Shown here in pieces: positions 27,529-35,181 of a DNA stretch of 44,428 nucleotides. This stretch comes from Gemmatimonadota bacterium (lineage in GTDB: Bacteria; Latescibacterota; UBA2968), in contig PAXL01000071.1 in the NCBI GenBank assembly GCA_002714465.1, positions 1 through 44,428 on the forward strand, in the 5' to 3' direction. The notes beneath the pieces were generated by a model that was not told where the DNA came from, ran no database searches, and saw only the letters and a list, made by a program, of their open reading frames with translations. The position numbers were made by a program, and so were the translations under genes. Within the stretch, counting starts at the first letter, position 1. The number at the start of each line of letters is the position of its first letter.

Positions 27529-27805
27529 CCGCCTCCTCCAGTTTCTCGAGAATGTACTCGAATTTCAGGAACGACGTCTGATACTCCATTCCCGGATGCG
27601 CCGGGAACTGCTGAGGAAACTGTATCACACGCCATCCGTCCCGCATCGCTGCAACGACGGACTCGTATGGCGCGGCCTCTTCCGATGCGGTCGACGGCTG
27701 CTCGTCTCGCGTACCGTCGAACACCGACCACGCTACGACCCCGCTGTTGAGGTCGGGTGAGTGTGTGTACAAAACGAGTAGCGTCTGTCTGAGTTTACCG
27801 GTCAA
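27521..27805 (-). CDS. Uncharacterised 94-aa protein coupled to PhyH
   Basis: A 94-aa soluble protein starting at TTG 27805 with a near-perfect AGGAGGT ribosome site and a good promoter upstream (27827-27855), so it is surely expressed. No signal or membrane segment. The middle is Glu/Ser/Ala-rich and the C-terminal half contains GWRVIQFPQQFPAHPGMEYQ and a helical tail. I recognise no named family. Its overlap with the dioxygenase gene suggests a partner or co-factor role, such as a small accessory subunit; this is inference. Confidence 0.75.
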   Translation of the reverse strand: MTGKLRQTLLVLYTHSPDLNSGVVAWSVFDGTRDEQPSTASEEAAPYESVVAAMRDGWRVIQFPQQFPAHPGMEYQTSFLKFEYILEKLEEADG

Positions 27806-27821
27806 TCTACCTCCTTACTGT

Positions 27822-27855
27822 CGCCAATCATATGGCGAGGCTCTGAACGGGTCAA
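27822..27855 (-). promoter_or_regulatory. Sigma-70 promoter with palindrome over the -10 box
   Basis: On the minus strand TTGACC (27855-27850), a 17-base spacer and TATGAT (27832-27827) form a strong promoter for the 94-aa/PhyH operon. The inverted repeat CGCCA-N6-TGGCG (27837-27822) is centred exactly on the -10 box, a place where a repressor could block polymerase. Confidence 0.65.
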
Positions 27856-27884
27856 GCGCGTCCGACCGGGTCCTCGTCGACTAC

Positions 27885-27962
27885 CTACCGTAAGAGTTCC
27901 CTTCCGCGAAACAGGCAGGTCTTGAGCGTTCCGAGAGGGATGTTCATTCGCTTTATCGGTGT
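27885..27962 (-). pseudogene. Relic of an ECF sigma factor C-terminus
   Basis: One minus-strand frame reads MNIPLGTLKTCLFRGRELLR and then a TAG at 27887-27885. This is the recognition helix and end of region 4 of ECF sigma factors (V/I-P-x-G-T-V/L-K-x-R-L-F/H-R-x-R). Upstream of about 27962 the match is lost and no start or region 2 is present. The relic lies immediately before the PhyH operon promoter. It is short, so recognition rests on about 20 residues. Confidence 0.6.
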
Positions 27963-28002
27963 CCGGGTAGGGTCGGTCCTCGCTTGAGTCGAGGGTAAAG
28001 AA

Positions 28003-28037
28003 AAAGCCCCTTGTCGGTATTACCTTGATAAGGGGCA
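28003..28037 (-). terminator. Rho-independent terminator
   Basis: On the minus strand GCCCCTT and AAGGGGC form a 7-bp stem around a loop of about 20 bases, followed by TTTTTCTTT. It would end transcription coming from the right, that is from rlmH or from the hairpin-rich interval between. Confidence 0.65.
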
Positions 28038-28340
28038 TAAGTCGTATACGAGCCTCGGCGCCCGAGTGTAATTCGAAGCCGGCCTTTTATCTTCTGCCGG
28101 GGTAACGGCCCAGCCTCCTGGGAGCGATTTCGCGTCGTTTCAACTTGATTATCCGTTCCCTCCTTTGGTTGGAAGTCCTATAACAAAATGGAAGGTTCTC
28201 ATCTGGAGTAAAAGTAAGACTCCCCCCTGAAACACGAACAAACGCGCAGTATGTCTGGGCGTAATCTGGGAACTATTTTCGGGCCTGATTCGTGCATGAG
28301 GCAGGGGCAGTAAATCAACTCCAACCAAGTGGGTCGTACG

Positions 28341-28496
28341 ATGCTTGCCACAGTCTACAGACGCTACAGGAACTGGCTAGCCTACATGGGTTTCTACTAC
28401 GCCCTTCGCAACGACGTTCGGAAGTCGGAGCAGATCCGGCATCTCGTTCGCCGGATCGACCGCAGTCACAGGTTCCGCCTGCAGTCCCTCAACTAG
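28341..28496 (+). CDS. Possible 51-aa basic small protein
   Basis: ATG at 28341 to TAG at 28494-28496. The 51 residues are strongly basic and aromatic (MLATVYRRYRNWLAYMGFYYAL at the N-terminus, read in parts; then VRKSEQIRHLVRRIDR) and form an amphipathic helical pattern, with codon choice like that of neighbouring genes. No convincing ribosome site; a GTG at 28329 is an alternative start. An 8-bp hairpin follows 21 bases after the stop. No family recognised; it could be a true small protein in an otherwise empty region. Confidence 0.4.
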   Translation: MLATVYRRYRNWLAYMGFYYALRNDVRKSEQIRHLVRRIDRSHRFRLQSLN

Positions 28497-28517
28497 GGGC
28501 CCCCTCCCTGATCGTTG

Positions 28518-28536
28518 CGGAATCCCGCGGATTCCG
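28518..28536 (+). terminator. Hairpin after the small ORF
   Basis: An 8-bp perfect stem, CGGAATCC (28518-28525) and GGATTCCG (28529-28536), with a 3-base loop, then GTGCTTTGAG. The T content after it is low, so a terminator function is only possible. Confidence 0.4.
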
Positions 28537-28620
28537 GTGCTTTGAGATTCCCCCCCTCCGTTATAGAGCCAATTGTTTATTGACTCAGCAAAAACAATGG
28601 CTTATTTTGATCTTGCCTTG

Positions 28621-28641
28621 GGAGAAAACGGCGTTTTCTCC
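28621..28641 (+). repeat. Perfect inverted repeat
   Basis: GGAGAAAAC (28621-28629), loop GGC, GTTTTCTCC (28633-28641), followed by TTCTTC. A 9-bp perfect stem in a region with no gene, part of a cluster of three hairpins. Confidence 0.7.
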
Positions 28642-28738
28642 TTCTTCAGACGAGCGAATTGTGCCCCTTCAGTCCGCCCGCTGAGGTCTCCCCACTCCTC
28701 CTTAGCTTTTCCCCAAGCCTACTCTCAGAAAACAAAGC

Positions 28739-28843
28739 GGCCCGGGACAAATCCTTGTGGCAGTCAGATTCCTGAGGTGCAACCACACACACGGAATCAT
28801 CTCTCCCTGGCTGTGTAGGATTTGTCTCCGGGCCTTGTTTTTT
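28739..28843 (+). terminator. Long-stem structured element ending in a T-tract (terminator or small RNA)
   Basis: The arms at 28739-28755 and 28817-28834 pair over about 17 bp with one bulge (GGCCCGGGACAAATCCT with its near-complement). The 61 bases between can form a second stem (AGATTCC with GGAATC). TTGTTTTTT follows at 28835-28843. A simple terminator would not need so long an interior, so a small structured RNA of about 100 bases ending in its own terminator is a reasonable alternative. A T-rich sequence on the other strand makes termination of rlmH transcripts possible too. Confidence 0.55.
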
Positions 28844-28845
28844 AA

Positions 28846-29313
28846 CTATTTGTGGTATGGTTCTCCTCTCAGGAGGGTGTGCGCACGGTAGAGCTGCTCC
28901 AAGACCATCACCCTAGCCAGCTCGTGCGGGTACGTCTGCGCTGAGAGGCTCCATCGCCAATTCGCCCGCTTGATCACGTCCGGTGATAGGCCGAGCGCGC
29001 CTCCGATCACGAAGACGACCTCGATAGAACGCTCAGCGAGTTTGGCCACTTTCTCCGCAAGCTGTTCCGAAGCAACCGCTTTCCCGCCCCGATCAAGGAT
29101 CACGACATAGGCAGAAGGTGAGATGCTCGAGAGGACTCGCTCGCCCTCCTTCCGTATCACATCCGACGACCGGATGCCTTTCCCGGCTCGTTCTTCCCTG
29201 ACGGTATGTTCCTCGATTTTGCAGTATCGGGCCAACCGCTTGAAGTAGTCTGCGCCCGCTTCCGCGAGGGCCTTCTGCTTTGGTTTGCCGACTGTGAGGA
29301 GCTGCAGCCGCAT
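28846..29313 (-). CDS. rlmH: 23S rRNA (pseudouridine1915-N3)-methyltransferase RlmH
   Basis: A 155-aa SPOUT methyltransferase that modifies pseudouridine 1915 of helix 69 in the assembled ribosome. I use the ATG at 29313 (protein begins MRLQLLTVGK), which gives the normal family length. The SAM-binding knot is in VVFVIGGALGLS and the family C-terminus LARVMVLEQLYRAHTLLRGEPYHK (split here as LARVMVLEQLYRAH and LLRGEPYHK) is nearly invariant. The gene is transcribed alone, divergently from the S55-type gene, from a promoter so close that the message is almost leaderless. Confidence 0.95.
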   Translation of the reverse strand: MRLQLLTVGKPKQKALAEAGADYFKRLARYCKIEEHTVREERAGKGIRSSDVIRKEGERVLSSISPSAYVVILDRGGKAVASEQLAEKVAKLAERSIEVVFVIGGALGLSPDVIKRANWRWSLSAQTYPHELARVMVLEQLYRAHTLLRGEPYHK

Positions 29314-29319
29314 ATCTCG

Positions 29320-29348
29320 AGTATAACACGGCCCTACTTTAACCACAA
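29320..29348 (-). promoter_or_regulatory. Promoter of rlmH
   Basis: On the minus strand TTGTGG (29348-29343), 17-base spacer, TATACT (29325-29320). The -10 box lies only 6 bases from the ATG at 29313, so transcription would begin at or very near the start codon. Confidence 0.5.
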
Positions 29349-29435
29349 GCAGATGATGACGTTTGTGTTACGCGCCAGGCTGGCAAAAACCAGCCCATCT
29401 GCAGGTGGATGGACCACGCTGGTGAAGGGGCCGTC

Positions 29436-29464
29436 TTGACTTTGTCTGAGTGAGCCGGTAAATT
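29436..29464 (+). promoter_or_regulatory. Promoter of the S55-type gene and probably the riboflavin operon
   Basis: TTGACT (29436-29441), 17-base spacer, TAAATT (29459-29464). Five and four of six positions match consensus. The predicted leader is about 35 bases, ending with AAGGAA before the GTG at 29506. No FMN riboswitch sequence is found in the leader. Confidence 0.55.
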
Positions 29465-29505
29465 TCATATCTTCGCGGTAAATCCTAGAAAGAAAAGGAA
29501 CTTGC

Positions 29506-31335
29506 GTGAATTCTGGTCTCCCCAAACGGATCCGTTTTACCCTGATGCTGCCGGTCGTCCTGATCCTCTCAGCCCCAGTACAATCAGCCTCTCTGTTGGA
29601 TGTGTCTGAGCTCCGTAGAGGGATGCAGGGCGTGGGCCGCACGGTTTTTCGCGGAACCCGGATCGACACGTTCCAGGTCGAGATCTTGGGCGTGCTCAAG
29701 AACGCCTTCGGACCCAAGACGAACATCATCCTGGCGATGCTCTCGGGCGATCCGCTTGAAACGACGGGTGGTATCGCCGGCATGAGCGGCAGCCCGGTGT
29801 ATGTGGACGGCCGACTGATCGGCGCAGTCGCATACGGATGGGCGTTCTCGATCGAGCCGATCATGGGGATCACGCCGATAGGCGAGATGCTCGAGATCCT
29901 GGAACGACCGGATGCCGCCGCACACACCAGTATCGGTGGTTCGACGAGTAGCCTCGAGATGCAGCTTAGCAATGTGTTTAGCACGATTCCGGAGGGCTTG
30001 GACGTGGGCCAGATGCAGCGGGTCAAGACGCCAGTCTATATGTCGGGCTTCTCGTCCGAAGTATTGCCCGGATTGCGTGAGGCGTTCGCCTCCTTTGGTC
30101 TCCTACCTGTACAAGGGGGTGGGGGAACAGACGAGAGTCTTCCGGAACCGACGCTCGAACCCGGGGCCGCTCTCGGTGTCCAGTTGATCCGCGGCGATTT
30201 CAACATGACCGCGATTGGCACTCTCACGCATATCGAAGGGGATCGGCTGGTCGGTTTCGGCCATCCCATGTTATTTTCGGGTTCGACCCGTCTGCCGATG
30301 ACGACGGCTTTTATCCACGACGTCGTGGCAAGCCAGATCCAGTCGTTCAAGCTGGGTGCAGCCGTCAAACAGGTTGGTGTAATCACGCAGGATCGCGCGC
30401 CCGGGATCGGTGGAGTGATCGGGAAAGAAGCCGAGATGATGCAGGCGTCGATCTCGGTTCGCTCGCCCAACCGTGCTGAGACGTTCGAGATGGAGGTGCT
30501 GCGAAATCGTGAACTGAGCCCTCTTCTGATCCAATCTGCGGTGGTCAGTTCGATCCTGTCGGCGGAAAAAGCGCGTGGCGAGGCGACGATCCGAACGACG
30601 CTCAAACTGCAGATCGACGGGCGCGGGGACGCTCTCGAGTTCATGAACGTCTACGCAGGATCGAGAGGTCTTGGCGAAGGCGTGATGGGCGTGACTCGTC
30701 CTATGATGTTCCTTCTGACGAACCCGTTCGAGAAGGTGAGAGTTGCCTCGGCGGAATTCGATCTAACTATTGACGAAACGATAAAGGCCGCTCGTATTGA
30801 GTCAATTCGTCTGGATCGATCCCGGTTCGAGCCGGGTGACCGGGTCGGTTTGACGGCAACTCTGCGACCCTACCTCCGTGAGTCCTTTACAGTCGGATCT
30901 TCGGTGACGATTCCATCGTATTTCCGTGAAGGTATGCTGACACTTCGAGTGTCGAGCGCACGGGCGCACCTGACTCAGGAGTCGAAACGGATCCCGGGCT
31001 ACTTCCACGTGAACGATTTGGATGCGCTGATCCACGTTCTGGAGAACGAGCATCGGAACGACGCGTTGATCGTCGAATTGCTTGCGAACCGTCCCGGGGC
31101 AACGGTAAACGGAATAGAGGTGTCCTCGCTGCCTCCCTCGGTCATGGTGGCGATGAAAGGATCGCGACAATCAGGGAACGTTCGTCCAGTGAACCAGACG
31201 GTTGTGAGTGAGACGATCGAACAGACAGACTATGTGCTTTCCGGTCAGCAGATTGTATTCCTGTCGGTTGGGAAAGAAGATGGCGCTATACGATTCGGGC
31301 CCGGTCAATCCGGTCCCGGAGCAAAGAAGAAATAG
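29506..31335 (+). CDS. SpoIVB peptidase S55-domain-like exported protein
   Basis: A 609-aa protein with a signal peptide (basic start, hydrophobic core about 11-24, cleavage near VQSA). The N-terminal domain carries LRRGMQGVGRTVF and the serine-protease-like motif GIAGMSGSPVY (about 89-99) with GAVAYGWAF, the pattern of S55/SpoIVB-type domains. A second conserved stretch is RLVGFGHPMLFSG near 250, whose His could be the general base. A long C-terminal beta-rich region follows. If so, the Ser precedes the His, the reverse of what I recall for SpoIVB of Bacillus. It is probably periplasmic. Start GTG with AAGGAA. A propeller protein gene begins immediately after it. Confidence 0.8.
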   Translation: MNSGLPKRIRFTLMLPVVLILSAPVQSASLLDVSELRRGMQGVGRTVFRGTRIDTFQVEILGVLKNAFGPKTNIILAMLSGDPLETTGGIAGMSGSPVYVDGRLIGAVAYGWAFSIEPIMGITPIGEMLEILERPDAAAHTSIGGSTSSLEMQLSNVFSTIPEGLDVGQMQRVKTPVYMSGFSSEVLPGLREAFASFGLLPVQGGGGTDESLPEPTLEPGAALGVQLIRGDFNMTAIGTLTHIEGDRLVGFGHPMLFSGSTRLPMTTAFIHDVVASQIQSFKLGAAVKQVGVITQDRAPGIGGVIGKEAEMMQASISVRSPNRAETFEMEVLRNRELSPLLIQSAVVSSILSAEKARGEATIRTTLKLQIDGRGDALEFMNVYAGSRGLGEGVMGVTRPMMFLLTNPFEKVRVASAEFDLTIDETIKAARIESIRLDRSRFEPGDRVGLTATLRPYLRESFTVGSSVTIPSYFREGMLTLRVSSARAHLTQESKRIPGYFHVNDLDALIHVLENEHRNDALIVELLANRPGATVNGIEVSSLPPSVMVAMKGSRQSGNVRPVNQTVVSETIEQTDYVLSGQQIVFLSVGKEDGAIRFGPGQSGPGAKKK

Positions 31336-31337
31336 GA

Positions 31338-33398
31338 GTGCTTGTGAAGGTCCGGAGAGTTGTGACCATGTCAGCGGTCATCGCCGCAATGATGCTGGCG
31401 AACACGGTGGAAGCCGTGACGCCTGTGATATGGAAACAGGATACGCAGGGGGCGTTCGGCAAAGGTGAGGCGGAGTCCGTTTCGATCACACGAGATGGTG
31501 AGGTGCGGCTTGGGCCAACGCTAACCGAGTTTGGCGATACGGGTGAGGAATTCGGCTGGTCCATCGCGCGGGACAGCCAAGATCGGATCTATGTTGGCAC
31601 GGGGAGCGAGGGACGAGTGTATCGCCTTTCTGGCGGGACGTCGACGCTCCTTTTCGACTCTCCCGAACGGGCGATCTTTGCCCTGACAGTGGCAAAGGAC
31701 GGCACGGTCTACGCGGGTTCGTCTCCGGGTGGGTTGATATATGCTATCCCACCGAAGGGTGAGCCCAGGACGTTTGCGCGAACGGATGATCAGCACGTCT
31801 GGGTTCTGATCGCGGATGACCGAGGTGGTTTGCTCGCTGGGACAGGGGGGCAGGCAGGTCGTGTTCTGGAAGTCTCTTCGTCGGGTGAGGTGATGGAACT
31901 TTTAAAGACGACCGATCCGAATGTGACGAGTCTGATCCAAAACTCGAACGGCACGATCTATGCCGGCACGGACCAAAGCGGTTTTATCTACCGAATCGAG
32001 GGCGGCGAATCCGATGTTCTCTACGACGCAGCGGAGGCGGAAGTGAAAGCTCTGGCGATCGCGCCGGATGGCAGGCTTCTCGCAGGCGTGATGAACAGCT
32101 CGGGGCCTTCAGCGAAACACCCTCCCGCTGTTCCAAACGGCCCCGGAAGGGACCGCAAGAAGCTGGTTGGTCAGTCGGTAATCTATACGATACGACCTTC
32201 GGGGAGCGGATGGCGGCTATGGGATGTGCCAGCTCCGTCCGTTCAGGCGTTATCGATGAACGGCGATGGGTCTGTCACGGTGGTCACGGGGGGAAAGGGA
32301 CAGATCTTCAAACTCTACACGGACGGGACGCACTCGCTTCTGACCACCGTGGATGAGGCTCAGCCTTGGGCGTTCCAACCTGATGGGAAGGGTGGAGGAT
32401 GGGTGGCGTCGAGTGGGAGCGGACAGGTCTTCCGGCTCGGTTCGACGCTTGCTCAGAAGGGCTCGCTGACGAGTGAGCCAAAGGATTTCTCTCTTGTGAC
32501 GCGTTGGGGTCGTTTGGATTGGGAGGGCGAATCGCCGAACGGAACGTCGGTGAGCTTTGAGAGCAGAGCAGGCAACAGCGAGATACCGGATGACACGTGG
32601 AGCGGTTGGGTGAAGGTTTTGGCGGGCGAATTTGCGATGCGCGACGCGCGGTATGCGCAGTATCGAATGACGCTGAGCGGGAATGGGAAACAGTCGCCGT
32701 CCGTCCGGTCAGTCACCGTATCTGGATTGCCCGAAAACGTGGAGCCCATTGTCATCGATCTGGCGATCCGAGGACCACACGAGGCATCGGGTGGGAACGA
32801 TTCGGGTGGCAAGAACGTGGGCAGACATACTCCACCCCCGAATGAGGGCAAAGACGGCTGGGAGATCACCTGGACGGGCGCCGATGTCAACAACGACGAC
32901 CTCATCTACTCGCTTCACTTCAAGGGCCGTAAAGAGAAGACCTGGAAGCTGCTCGAGAAGGAGCTGAACGGGAACAAATACCTATGGGATACGGAATCGG
33001 CGCCGGAAGGGAACGTGCTGATCCGATTGACCGTATCGGATGTTCCGAGCAATCCCGAAGATCTAGCTCTGTCATCGAAGCGTGTGAGCGCGCCGTTTGT
33101 GATCGACCACACGGAGCCTGTGGTCCGTATCGATGCGGTCGAAGTCTCCGGAAACGGTACGGTTGCCGTGAAGGCGTCGATCACAGACGCGACGTCGGCC
33201 GTGAAGTCGGCGAGCTATTCGCTCAATTCCGGAAAGTGGAAGATTGTGTTTCCGCTGGATCGGATATTCGACTCCAAAGACGAGTCCGTGTCTCTGAATC
33301 TGAGTGGTCTGTCGTCGAGTGAGTATACGCTTGTGATCCGGGCAAGCGACACACGCGGCAATGTCGGTGTCGCCAAGCAGGTGTTCGACTTCAAGTAG
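31338..33398 (+). CDS. Secreted beta-propeller protein
   Basis: A protein of about 684-686 aa. The ribosome site AGGAG favours the GTG at 31344 over that at 31338. A signal peptide spans about residues 5-27 (cleavage near VEA). Residues 60-400 contain repeated propeller blades of the form D-G-x-(I/V)-Y-A-G-(T/S), for example DRIYVGTGSEGRVYRL, GTVYAGSSPGGLIYAI and GTIYAGTDQSGFIYRI. The C-terminal half is built of Ig/fibronectin-like beta domains. It lies 2 bases after the S55-type gene, so the two are translated together and probably act together in the periplasm or on the surface. Function unknown. Confidence 0.8.
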   Translation: MLVKVRRVVTMSAVIAAMMLANTVEAVTPVIWKQDTQGAFGKGEAESVSITRDGEVRLGPTLTEFGDTGEEFGWSIARDSQDRIYVGTGSEGRVYRLSGGTSTLLFDSPERAIFALTVAKDGTVYAGSSPGGLIYAIPPKGEPRTFARTDDQHVWVLIADDRGGLLAGTGGQAGRVLEVSSSGEVMELLKTTDPNVTSLIQNSNGTIYAGTDQSGFIYRIEGGESDVLYDAAEAEVKALAIAPDGRLLAGVMNSSGPSAKHPPAVPNGPGRDRKKLVGQSVIYTIRPSGSGWRLWDVPAPSVQALSMNGDGSVTVVTGGKGQIFKLYTDGTHSLLTTVDEAQPWAFQPDGKGGGWVASSGSGQVFRLGSTLAQKGSLTSEPKDFSLVTRWGRLDWEGESPNGTSVSFESRAGNSEIPDDTWSGWVKVLAGEFAMRDARYAQYRMTLSGNGKQSPSVRSVTVSGLPENVEPIVIDLAIRGPHEASGGNDSGGKNVGRHTPPPNEGKDGWEITWTGADVNNDDLIYSLHFKGRKEKTWKLLEKELNGNKYLWDTESAPEGNVLIRLTVSDVPSNPEDLALSSKRVSAPFVIDHTEPVVRIDAVEVSGNGTVAVKASITDATSAVKSASYSLNSGKWKIVFPLDRIFDSKDESVSLNLSGLSSSEYTLVIRASDTRGNVGVAKQVFDFK

Positions 33399-33412
33399 CC
33401 CGACGAGGTGCC

Positions 33413-34516
33413 TTGACCGACCAAGAATACATGCGGCTTGCACTGGATTTGGCCGAACGGGGCCGCAGGACGGCACGTCCGAACCCGATGGTCGGTGCAG
33501 TGGTTGTGAAGGACGGTCGGATCGTCGGGAGCGGGTATCACAAAAGGCCTGGCAGTGGGCACGCGGAGGTCAACGCGCTCGACGGAGTTGTGGCGGAAGG
33601 GGCGACCGTTTACGTGACCCTCGAACCTTGCAGTTTTACGGGTCGCACACCACCGTGCGCAGACCTGCTGCTCGACCGGAAGGTCGGTCGCGTCGTCTGC
33701 GCGATGAAAGATCCGGACAATCGGGTCGCAGGCTCAGGAATAGCTAGGCTCAAGAGGGCCGGGGTAATAGTGGAAGTCGGTGTCCTCGGCGAAGAGGCGA
33801 AGCGGCTGAACGGACCGTATTTGACGCACCGCCGGCTTGGTCGACCGTATGTGACGCTCAAGCTGGCTCAGAGTCTCGACGGATCGATCGCAGCCTCGTC
33901 GGGCGACTCGAAGTGGATCACGGGTCCGGGGGCACGGCGACGGGGACACGCACTGAGAGCTGAAGCGCAGGCGATCGCGGTTGGTGTCGGGACAGTCCTG
34001 GCAGACGATCCATCGCTCGATGTCCGTCACATAGAGGGTGAAAGTCCGTTAAAGGTGATCCTGGATTCGAGTCTGCGAATACCGCTTGATGCGAAGGTTC
34101 TGTCAGGAGCCCATTGCGTGATCTGCTGTGTCGAAGGTGTGGACTCTGGCCGTATCCAGGCGCTGCAGGACAAGGGAGCGGATGTCTGGATCTGTGACTC
34201 TGCCGACGGTCGAGTTAATCTGGACGATACGTTGCGTAGGCTCGCGAGTGAGGACATCATCCATCTGTTGATCGAAGGTGGGAGCGCGGTTGCAAGGAGC
34301 GGGTTCGCTTCCGAGATCGTCGACCGCGTTGCCGTATTTACGGCCCCTAGGCTAGTTGGGGGTCTCGCATCGATCGGTGACTTGGGGTTCAATAGAGTCG
34401 ATCAGTCGATTCGGCTCGACAATCGGACCGTCGAAAGGCTCGGGCAGGACACGCTGGTGATGGCGGAGGTTATGTATTCCCGAGGTGGTGGGGCAGAATG
34501 TTCACGGGCATCGTAG
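33413..34516 (+). CDS. ribD: Riboflavin biosynthesis bifunctional deaminase/reductase RibD
   Basis: A 367-aa two-domain enzyme that deaminates 2,5-diamino-6-ribosylamino-pyrimidinone phosphate and then reduces the ribose side chain with NADPH. The deaminase zinc site is complete: HAE at 50-52 and PCSFTGRTPPC at about 72-82. The reductase domain begins at about 145 with YVTLKLAQSLDGSIA and includes GDSKWITG. TTG start at 33413 with GAGGTG 4 bases upstream. The 3' end overlaps ribE by 19 bases. It is the first of four contiguous riboflavin genes. Confidence 0.97.
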   Translation: MTDQEYMRLALDLAERGRRTARPNPMVGAVVVKDGRIVGSGYHKRPGSGHAEVNALDGVVAEGATVYVTLEPCSFTGRTPPCADLLLDRKVGRVVCAMKDPDNRVAGSGIARLKRAGVIVEVGVLGEEAKRLNGPYLTHRRLGRPYVTLKLAQSLDGSIAASSGDSKWITGPGARRRGHALRAEAQAIAVGVGTVLADDPSLDVRHIEGESPLKVILDSSLRIPLDAKVLSGAHCVICCVEGVDSGRIQALQDKGADVWICDSADGRVNLDDTLRRLASEDIIHLLIEGGSAVARSGFASEIVDRVAVFTAPRLVGGLASIGDLGFNRVDQSIRLDNRTVERLGQDTLVMAEVMYSRGGGAECSRAS

Positions 34517-35181
34517 AAGAAGTCGGAGAGGTCCGGTCGATCGACCGGCGCGCGACGCTGCAGCGGACGACGATCAGTGCAGAAGTCGTACTCGACGGGA
34601 CAAAGGTGGGCGACAGTATCAGTATCAATGGCGTGTGTCACACCGCAGTCCAGGTTAGCTCTGATGTGTTTGTTGTCGAGTCGGTTTTCGAGACGCTGAA
34701 CAGGACGACGGTCGGGAAGCTGACGACGGGTGATGGGGTGAATCTTGAGAGGTCTATCCGGCTGTCCGATAGACTCGACGGGCACCTCGTTCAAGGCCAC
34801 GTTGACGGGATTGGAGAAGTGGTCGCGCGTGATGCTTTCGATGACAACGTTAACTTCACGGTCGAGGTCGAAGGGCGAATCGGCCGCTACATCGCAGAGA
34901 AGGGTTCGGTCGCGATCGATGGGGTCAGCCTGACGGTCGTGGATGTGAGGGACTCGGTTAATCGGAGTCGGTTTTCGGTGACGATCATTCCGCATACACT
35001 GTCGATGACGACAATGCAGGATCGGGACCCGGGAGACGCGGTGAACATCGAGGTGGACGTCGTCGCGCGATATCTGGAACGTCTGGTCCAGATCGGACAG
35101 ACGGAAGAGGGAACCCTGACCTGGTCCTCCCTTACATCGATGGGCTATCAGCAGCAGAAACAGGGATTGCCCGATGAGTGA
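34498..35181 (+). CDS. ribE: Riboflavin synthase alpha chain RibE
   Basis: A 227-aa riboflavin synthase that dismutates two molecules of 6,7-dimethyl-8-ribityllumazine. The N-terminal MFTGIVEEVGEV is invariant in the family, and two homologous lumazine-binding beta-barrels follow (about 1-97 and 98-195), the second starting HLVQGHVDGIGEV. The C-terminal tail, about 20 residues after 205, is slightly longer than usual. The ATG lies within ribD and the stop within the start of ribBA, so translation of the operon is tightly coupled. Confidence 0.97.
   Translation: MFTGIVEEVGEVRSIDRRATLQRTTISAEVVLDGTKVGDSISINGVCHTAVQVSSDVFVVESVFETLNRTTVGKLTTGDGVNLERSIRLSDRLDGHLVQGHVDGIGEVVARDAFDDNVNFTVEVEGRIGRYIAEKGSVAIDGVSLTVVDVRDSVNRSRFSVTIIPHTLSMTTMQDRDPGDAVNIEVDVVARYLERLVQIGQTEEGTLTWSSLTSMGYQQQKQGLPDE

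Noticed and set aside
27802..28038. 78-aa minus-strand frame
   Set aside because: It reads through a terminator hairpin, a sigma-factor relic in another frame and the PhyH operon promoter, so it is chance.
28739..28834. 4.5S (SRP) RNA or 6S RNA
   Set aside because: The size is right for SRP RNA but the GGAAG/AGCA-type conserved loop is absent, and the open bubble expected of 6S RNA is not evident.
29349..29505. FMN riboswitch ahead of the riboflavin genes
   Set aside because: No RFN-type conserved segments are present here or before ribD, and the rib genes follow the propeller gene with only a short gap.
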